A DNA stretch of 64,000 nucleotides, taken from assembly GCA_037157565.1 (NCBI GenBank), contig JAZHRO010000056.1, positions 34,285,501 through 34,349,500 of the forward strand, given 5' to 3'. The position numbers were made by a program, and so were the translations under genes. Numbering within the stretch: position 1 is the stretch's first letter; every line of letters begins with the position of its first letter. Positions 58,256 through 64,000 of this stretch are shown piece by piece. The notes under the pieces were generated by a model. The model saw nothing but the letters and a program-made list of their open reading frames with translations, searched no databases and was not told the origin of the DNA. This DNA is from Thalassia testudinum (Eukaryota > Streptophyta > Magnoliopsida > Alismatales > Hydrocharitaceae).

Positions 58256-58996
58256 TCAGATGTCCCTGATCGAGCTAGGCATAGGAAGTTTAGAAATCAG
58301 GTTAACCTTGGCTCGATCCACTTGGATGCCCCTCTCAGAAATCAAATGTCCCAGGATGATCCCCTCAAGCACCATGAAGTGGCTCTTTTCCCAGGAAAGA
58401 ACCAGATTCACATCAATACTACACCTGAGTATATGAACCAAGTGCTGGAGGCAATCATCAAATGATGCCCCAAAAACTGAGAAGTCATCCATGAAGACTT
58501 TTAGATAATCACCTACCATATCAGAGAATATGGCAAGCATGCACCGCTAAAAAGTCACGGGTGCATTGTAGAGACCGAAAGGCATCCTTCGGAACGCGTA
58601 TGTCTCGAAGGGGTAGGTGAACGTGGTATTCTCTTGGTCTTCTGGATGGATTGCCACTTGGTTGTAATTGGAGTACCCGTCAAGAAAGCAGAAGAATCTA
58701 TTTCCTGCTAGTTTTTCGAGGATCTGATCAATAAACGGTAGTGGGAAATGATCCTTCTTCGTGGAGGAATTTAGTCTTCGGTAATCAATACAGACTCTCC
58801 ACGAGTTGGCTATACAGGTAGGTATGACCTCTCCTATTTCAATCATGATAGTGGTGAGCCTTGCCTTCTTACGCATAACCTGGATTGGGCTCACCCAGCG
58901 ACTGTCGAAGATCGGGTAGATGATCCCTGCATCTAACCACTTAATGATCTCTTTTTTCACGACCTCCTGCAGATTAGGGTTCAGACGTCTCTGCAT
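58256..58996 (-). pseudogene. A4 reverse transcriptase
   Basis: 58547-58996: LDAGIIYPIFDSRWVSPIQV, WRVCIDYRRLNSSTKKDHFP, PFIDQILEKLAGNRFFCFLD, GYSNYNQVAIHP and FRRMPFGLYNAPVTF. A TAG (probably from CAG) follows, then 58256-58540 with VFMDDFSVFG (catalytic FMDD). The CFLDGYS-YNQ signature is typical of Athila-type elements. Confidence 0.93.
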
Positions 58997-59289
58997 CTCG
59001 CGTGAAGGTCATGCACCCTCTTCGAAATAGATGTGGTGAGTGCAATAAGAGGGACTTATTCTAGTCAAATCATCGAGAGCCCAACCAATGGCTCTACGAT
59101 GTTGCTGGAGAACAGTAATCAGACGGGATTCCTGATCCGGGGTGAGTCTGGAGTTTATAATCACAGGAAGTGTCTAATTGGAACCCAAAAAGACATATTT
59201 CAGATGATCGGGAAGGGGTTTGAGTTCTAAAATGGGATTATTAGCAACAGCGGGTGGTTCAGAGTGTGTGTGAGGAATAAGGGTAGGAG

Positions 59290-60065
59290 CTATGGTTTGT
59301 CTAGATCAGGTTCAGACTCCTCTAATTGTGGGTGTTGCTCTTCTTGTGGTTGATTGGGGATAATCAGGTTGTCCTCAAAATGTGATTTATCAACCACGGT
59401 CTTGATATCACATAATTGTTCTACCACACCGCAATTAATCCCTTGTTGGGCCTTAAAGATATCAATCTTAAGGGTTTGGTTTCCAAATTTCAGCTCTATT
59501 TGGCCCTCCTCACAACTTATGTTGGCCCTTGCAGTGGCTAGAAAAGGTCTCCCTAGCATAATTGGTGTATCCCTTGGATTCTCAAGTGCGTCCACGTCTA
59601 GAACTATAAAATCTATTGGGAAGTAGAAATCCCACACCATAACAATAACATCCTCGAGAATTCCCTTAGGTGAATTAATGGATCGATCAGCTAATTGCAA
59701 TGTCACCTTAGTCGGTTTCAGCTCGGATTCTTCAAGGTGGTTAAGCAGGGATGTGGGTATCAGGTTTATGGAGGCACCTGGCCTAACAAAGCTCTATCAA
59801 ATTGGTTTTCACCAATTTTATAAGAAATCAGGGGAGTGCCTGGGTCTTTTGCCTTGGGTGGGAGTTTACTCAGGATCACAGAGCTGGCTTGCTCTAATAA
59901 TACAATTGGACTCCCACTCTTGGTTCGCGGCTTACGCTAGGGTGTACACACGTTTTTCAAGAATCGTATGTAAGCCGGTACATGGCGGATTGCATCCATC
60001 AAGGGGATGTTTATTTGGACCTACGCAAAGAGCTTGATGAGGTCCTCCTCAGGAGCCATGGGTTT
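59290..60065 (-). pseudogene. A4 protease
   Basis: The C-terminal half 59290-59706 begins TLQLADRSINSPKGILEDV and contains FIVLDVDALENP and PIMLGRPFLATARA. Upstream, in a broken frame, KDPGTPLIS is visible, but where A1 has LLDLGTSINL this copy reads LLGQVPPINL, so the catalytic Asp is missing. The protease is not functional. Confidence 0.85.
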
Positions 60066-60305
60066 AATTGTCCTCTTTCCCTTGGTCAAGGCCTTGAGAA
60101 ATGGAACCTTTGTTGGTTCCTCTAGAATAGGTCCAGGTTTATGATCTAGGATAGGGACATCCTGGATAACTATCCTAGGGCTTGGGTCACTACCAGGCTT
60201 AGAGTGGTCTGGATAAGATGGGTCTTGGGTTGCTTTACCACTACGAGTTGTTGCCGAGTTTAATCCTACTTGGTTCTAGTTGGGGGTTGGTAAGATGGGT
60301 TGCTA

Positions 60306-62004
60306 CTATTGATAACCTGCATAGGAGGTTGATGCTTCCATCCCGTCAAGTGATGGAACAGAAGGGGTCTGATAAATCATGTGTGCTTGGCCTGGGTTCG
60401 GGTTCATAACGTGCCACTGGGTCGGCACGTTGCTAGAGTTTGGCAGAGGTTGTGAAGGAAGAGTGCCCGATTGGTGAGAATTTGCCATCTGGGCGAGCCG
60501 GTTGCTGACCTCCGTGATCTCATCCTTGTGCTATTTTTGGATAGCCGCATTCGTTCTTTGAATGTCAGCTAGAGTTTGGAGGATGAGGGACATTTGGTCT
60601 TGGTTTGGCCCAGATGGATAGGTAGGGTTGGGCCGAGGCTGAGGCGGCTGATAACGACAAGGGACTTGTGGACAGGGTTGATAAGGTGGTCTTTGAGTCT
60701 AAGAGTTTCTCGCCCACTAGAAATTGGGATGATTCACCATCCAGGGTTGTAGGTGTTGGAAAATGGGTCATTCTGGATGGCGTTGAGGTCCTCGCTGGTC
60801 TGAGGAGCCTCAGGAAAATCAGAGTAGAGTTCCCTTGACAAGAATAGAAAGGATCGGAGGTCCCTCCGGTCCTGGAGTAAGATGGGGGTGGATATGGGTC
60901 CACCTCAGGAGAAGATCGGTGGAATATATTTTGCACAGTTTCCCTTGCTGGAGGTGGCTGTGCGAAGGAGTTTTGCGCAAAGATGGCTCGCTGTAGATGC
61001 TGAGTCAGCTCATCCACCTTCTTCTCGATGATAGAGACCTTGTCCAACCGACTGGCCATCAGTTCCAAGTCGACAGATGCAGACAGGCCCTACGTCTCAT
61101 GTGCTCCCCTAAGATTCGTCGATGCGTGGGTATTCGTCCAGTTGAATAACCCCATGGAGTCATTGTTGATGGAGTTCTCACACATATTCTCAAGAATCTC
61201 CCACAAGGTGTCATCGTGCTGACCCATGATATTCCCTCCGCAAGTTGCATTGACGAATAATCTAATGTCTTCACGGAGTCCCTGGTAAAAAGATTGGACT
61301 TGTTCCCATTTAGGAACTTCGTGATGGGGGCACTTTCTCATGAGACCCAAAAATCGATCCCATGCCTCATGAAGAGGTTCTCCCATCTGCTGGGTGAAGT
61401 GAGTAGTCTGATGGCGCAAGGCGTTTGTCCGACCAACGAGAAAGAACTTCAAAAACTCGGACTGAAGTTCTTCCCAGGTGTTGATCGGACGGGTCTGTGC
61501 CTGATACCAATGAGCCGCATTGTCCATGAGGGAGAAAGAGAACATCTTCATAAGTAAGATATCCCGATTTTGCGCATTTGACCCGAAGGTCTAGGCCAGA
61601 TGCTTGAGTTGTTTGATATGCTAGAAGGGATCTTCAGAGTTAAACCCATAGAATTTAGGTATGGCATGAATCATATTGGGCTTCAATTCAGAATCAAGCC
61701 CTCCAGTCGAGATTCTGACTCGAGGCTCAATTGCCACCGCAGCGGGATTATAGTGATCTCGCATCATGGGATGCTACGATGGGTTCATGAAATTCTGGAA
61801 GAGGTCATTAAGATGCTGGAGCTGATGCTCAATATTATTCTCTTCTTCAACAGGCTGAGCCATGATGGAAGAAGACGGAGAACTAGGTTCAGAATCGGAA
61901 GAAAGGTCTATGTGGAGTGGTTGTTGCACAAACAAGGGAGCTGAGGCTTGGCCTCGAGGAGAGTAGATTTCTAGAGGAGGTTTCAAGGACCTCCTACCAA
62001 ACAT
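60306..62004 (-). pseudogene. A4 gag
   Basis: Start Met at 62004: MFGRRSLKPPLEIYSPRG. A Ser/Asp-rich part and ENNIEHQLQHLNDLFQNFM follow. 61090-61551 is the gag core: KMFSFSLMDNAAHWYQAQTR, TWEELQSEFLKFF, GEPLHEAWDRFLGLMRKCPH and FYQGLREDIRLFVNAT. Then MELMASRLDKVSIIEKKVDE (coiled) and a P/S/Q-rich tail to about 60306. Same layout as A1 gag. Confidence 0.9.
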
Positions 62005-62927
62005 GCACTGATAGACTGGATGAGGTTAGAACATGTTGGACCCAATCAAGACACCCAAAATATGTTGGGTGACTATAGAGGTTCAGGGCGGATGATACCC
62101 CTTGATCAAAAGGTTGTCCACCTGAGAATTACCTGGGTAGCCAGAGAGGGTGAGACCCACGAAGACCCCTACACGGTAGAGCGCCCCCACGGGTTACAGG
62201 GTTTCCCCCACCCGACCTCTCTTGTCACTGAGATTCTAGGTAGACCAGAATGGGGACCATGACCTCTTAAGTCTACCACTTTTAATTAAGATCAAGGTGC
62301 TTAGGGTTCCACGTGAACTTTAAGCCTTTTGTGTGCAAAGGTGACCTAATTTAAAGGTTGGTTGACCTAAAGGATCAACTTCACCTCTTTGTTCCTGTAA
62401 GAGCTTCTTAGGTCCTTTCTTTTATTGTTCAAGTAGGTTAAGAGCCTGATTGCTTAGGGTTTCTCTTAAATAGGTCTTTTCAAACAATGGTTTAGGCACA
62501 CCTCTTTTGGAATTTTTAATTCTTTGTTTAGAAGAAGATGTGTCTCTAAAACCCTAGCTTGGGATCCTAGGTTGGCTCTAGTTGGTCCAATTAGTTACCT
62601 CAGAATTGGGCAACTAGGGCTCAAGCAAGAAGGTTTTAGCCCTAGTTACCTTAAGTGGATATGCAGTTAAGATGTGTTGAAACTCAAAAATAGGCAACTC
62701 TGTGAATTACTAAGTATGGAAGACAAGTAGTCCTAGATTGATTTTTCTTTTATTTTTTCCACTTTAGAATGTGAGGGGCTTAAGAGATAAGATTGAGGGT
62801 TACCTATCCCCTGGTGTGGTTATTGTGCGGCAGCTTGTCTTTTCTTGCCTTTCTTTCCTGCACAACAAAAAAGAGATTAAGTCAGTATAAAATCAAAAAT
62901 TGTGATTTTGAAGCTTCTAAAATGCTC
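62005..62927 (-). other. A4 5' leader
   Basis: Non-coding. TTTTCAAACAATGGTTTAGG (62476-62495) has counterparts in A1 and A3. Small open frames have no recognisable product. Confidence 0.68.
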
Positions 62928-62950
62928 GTTGCTCCCTGGCAACGACGCCA
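62928..62950 (-). promoter_or_regulatory. A4 primer-binding site, tRNA-Asp type
   Basis: On the - strand TGGCGTCGTTGCCAGGGA (62933-62950), two substitutions from the tRNA-Asp complement, then GCAAC. Five bases from the LTR. The post-site motif is AGGGAGCAAC, one G shorter than in A1-A3. Confidence 0.87.
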
Positions 62951-62955
62951 AAAAT

Positions 62956-64000
62956 TGATGTGCGGTTGTTCATCAATTTGATTTTATTTATTACTAAAAA
63001 TTAAAAATGTTCCGACATTGAACTCAGGGAGCAAACTTGATTTTAAAAGCAAAAAGATCACAATACTGTAACATTTTACAAAAAAGTGTAGAGAAATAAA
63101 AAGTAGAATGTGTCTTCTCTTTTGCTTCTTTTCTCTCCTTTGTTCTCTCTTTTCTTTTCTCTGTCTTCAGACATTTGATTCTGGGAATCAAACGCCTTAA
63201 GTAGCAACTTGCTACAGTGCACGTGTTCTTCTTCTTCTTCTTCCTTTCTCTCTGGCTGCTGCGGCTGCTGCTTCTTCTCCTTGGCTTCTTCTTTTTCTCT
63301 TCTTTTTCTTCCTGCTTGGCCTTCCTCTTTGCAGCAGCTTCCTCCTCTTTTCTTCTTTTCCACTTTGGCTCTTTCTTCTTCTTCAGCTTCTTCTCTTTCC
63401 TTCATCTTTTTCTTCCTTTCCTTCTACACTGTGCCTTCTTCTTCTTCAACTCCTGCTCCTGCTTCCTTAGCGCGGCTAAGTCCTTAGCCTCTTCCTCTTC
63501 TCTTCTTCTTCTTCTGCTTCCCTCTTCCTCCTCCTTCTTCTTCTTCTTCTGCTTCCCTCTTCCACCTCCTTCCCTGCACAGGCACGGTTAGGAAAAAACC
63601 TACCCTTACCCTCCCCCGTGTCTCTCTCTCTATTTTTCTCTCAGGTCACTGCTCTCCTAGAGCCAGCCAGGTTATCAGGTTGGGTGTACGCGCCCGGGAC
63701 CAGGCCCACCGGCATGCAGTGGTGGGCGAGGTGTGCAGGGTTAGGTAAACGGGTCGGGCTGCAGGTCCGCGGGGGCAGGCCACGGATGAGGCGTGAGGGC
63801 GAGGGACCTCACCCCTATGTTACTTGAGGTGATTAGAAGAAAGCACAAAAACAACTTATATCGCACTGGCAGCTCGAAACTTATCGAGGTGGGACTAAAC
63901 GTCCCACCTTCATGTCACATGCCTGGCAGGTGATAGTGCGAGAAATTGCAGCAGTAGCTAAGGCCTTCGAGGCCAATTAGCTGCCTGGAGCTGTACGTAG
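62956..64000 (-). repeat. A4 5' LTR, cut by window end
   Basis: Starts TGATGTGCGG like 39508. Holds the U5 motif (GGGAGCAAAC complement, 63025-63036), a C-box-derived hairpin CAGACATTTGATTC/GAATCAAACGCC (about 63169-63195), the CTT-rich tract (63225-63560) and the GGTGGGAC hairpin (63887-63909). Confidence 0.9.

Larger units (their letters stand above)
39508..64000 (-). mobile_element. A4: Athila-like gag-pol LTR retrotransposon, right end outside window
   Basis: Left (3') LTR 39508-54773, broken by S3 and T1; right (5') LTR from 62956 on. The internal part 54774-62955 carries gag, protease, RT, RNase H and integrase on the - strand. The left flank 5-mer is CACAT (39503-39507); its partner is beyond 64000. 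Many stops make it inactive. It is the only Athila-like element here with a polymerase and so represents the possible helper type for A1-A3. Confidence 0.9.

Noticed and set aside
1..64000. CRISPR arrays, bacterial operons or host plant genes
   Set aside because: No spaced direct repeats of CRISPR type, no bacterial signals, and no intron-exon gene could be supported.

Overview
This window is repeat-rich plant nuclear DNA, most likely pericentromeric or other gene-poor heterochromatin. I find no host gene. Four things point to an angiosperm: Ty3/gypsy elements primed by tRNA-Asp (the Athila/Tat habit), a chromodomain-bearing Tekay/Del-type element primed by initiator tRNA-Met, a plant L1-type LINE with a zf-RVT finger, and LTRs of 1.6-2.8 kb. 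The sequence does not let me name the species. Nearly all coding regions are broken by stops and frameshifts.

The window resolves into nested insertions, dated relative to one another by target-site duplications (TSDs). I use these names. G0 is the outermost, + strand element; only its 3' end (1-1376) and 3' LTR (1377-1440, continuing 38358-38702) are seen. A1 (1441-38357, - strand) sits in the G0 LTR. Inside A1 lie S1, a solo LTR (5919-13660, TSD ATCAG) that itself holds a LINE (6329-11438, TSD AGAAAGGCAA), and A2 (15747-34937, + strand, TSD GGCAT). Inside A2 lie S2, a solo LTR (18015-20773, TSD CCAGG), and A3 (23260-31068, - strand, TSD AGATG). To the right, H1, a partial LTR (38703-39507), sits in the G0 LTR. 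A4, an Athila-like gag-pol element on the - strand (39508 to beyond 64000), interrupts H1. The 3' LTR of A4 is broken by S3, a solo LTR (41257-43424, TSD GTGTG), and by T1, a Tekay/Del chromovirus on the - strand (43573-53986, TSD GTAGC).

A4 and T1 carry decayed full gag-pol sets (gag, protease, reverse transcriptase, RNase H, integrase). A1, A2 and A3 lack reverse transcriptase and integrase and look non-autonomous. A1 keeps gag and protease; A2 and A3 carry a different acidic, aromatic-rich protein. All three end in a related hydrophobic segment with a G-x-G-[LI]-H-H core that I do not recognise.

The most interesting signals are cis-acting. A1, A2, A3 and A4 each contain two copies of a hairpin followed at fixed distance by a GGCATGGGG-type purine tract: one at the 3' polypurine tract, one about 1.2-1.5 kb upstream, like a central polypurine tract. 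G0 shows the 3' copy. The U5 end of the LTR can pair with the bases just after the primer-binding site, and in A4 both partners lack the same base pair. Several LTR families carry palindromes of bZIP-site type (C-box arrays in T1, a G-box-like dyad in A1, A3 and G0), and S1 carries eleven TTGGCGCCAA-like palindromes and an 0.8 kb block of AGCT repeats. These non-autonomous elements may therefore be parasites that use the Athila-like machinery through shared RNA signals; that last step is inference.
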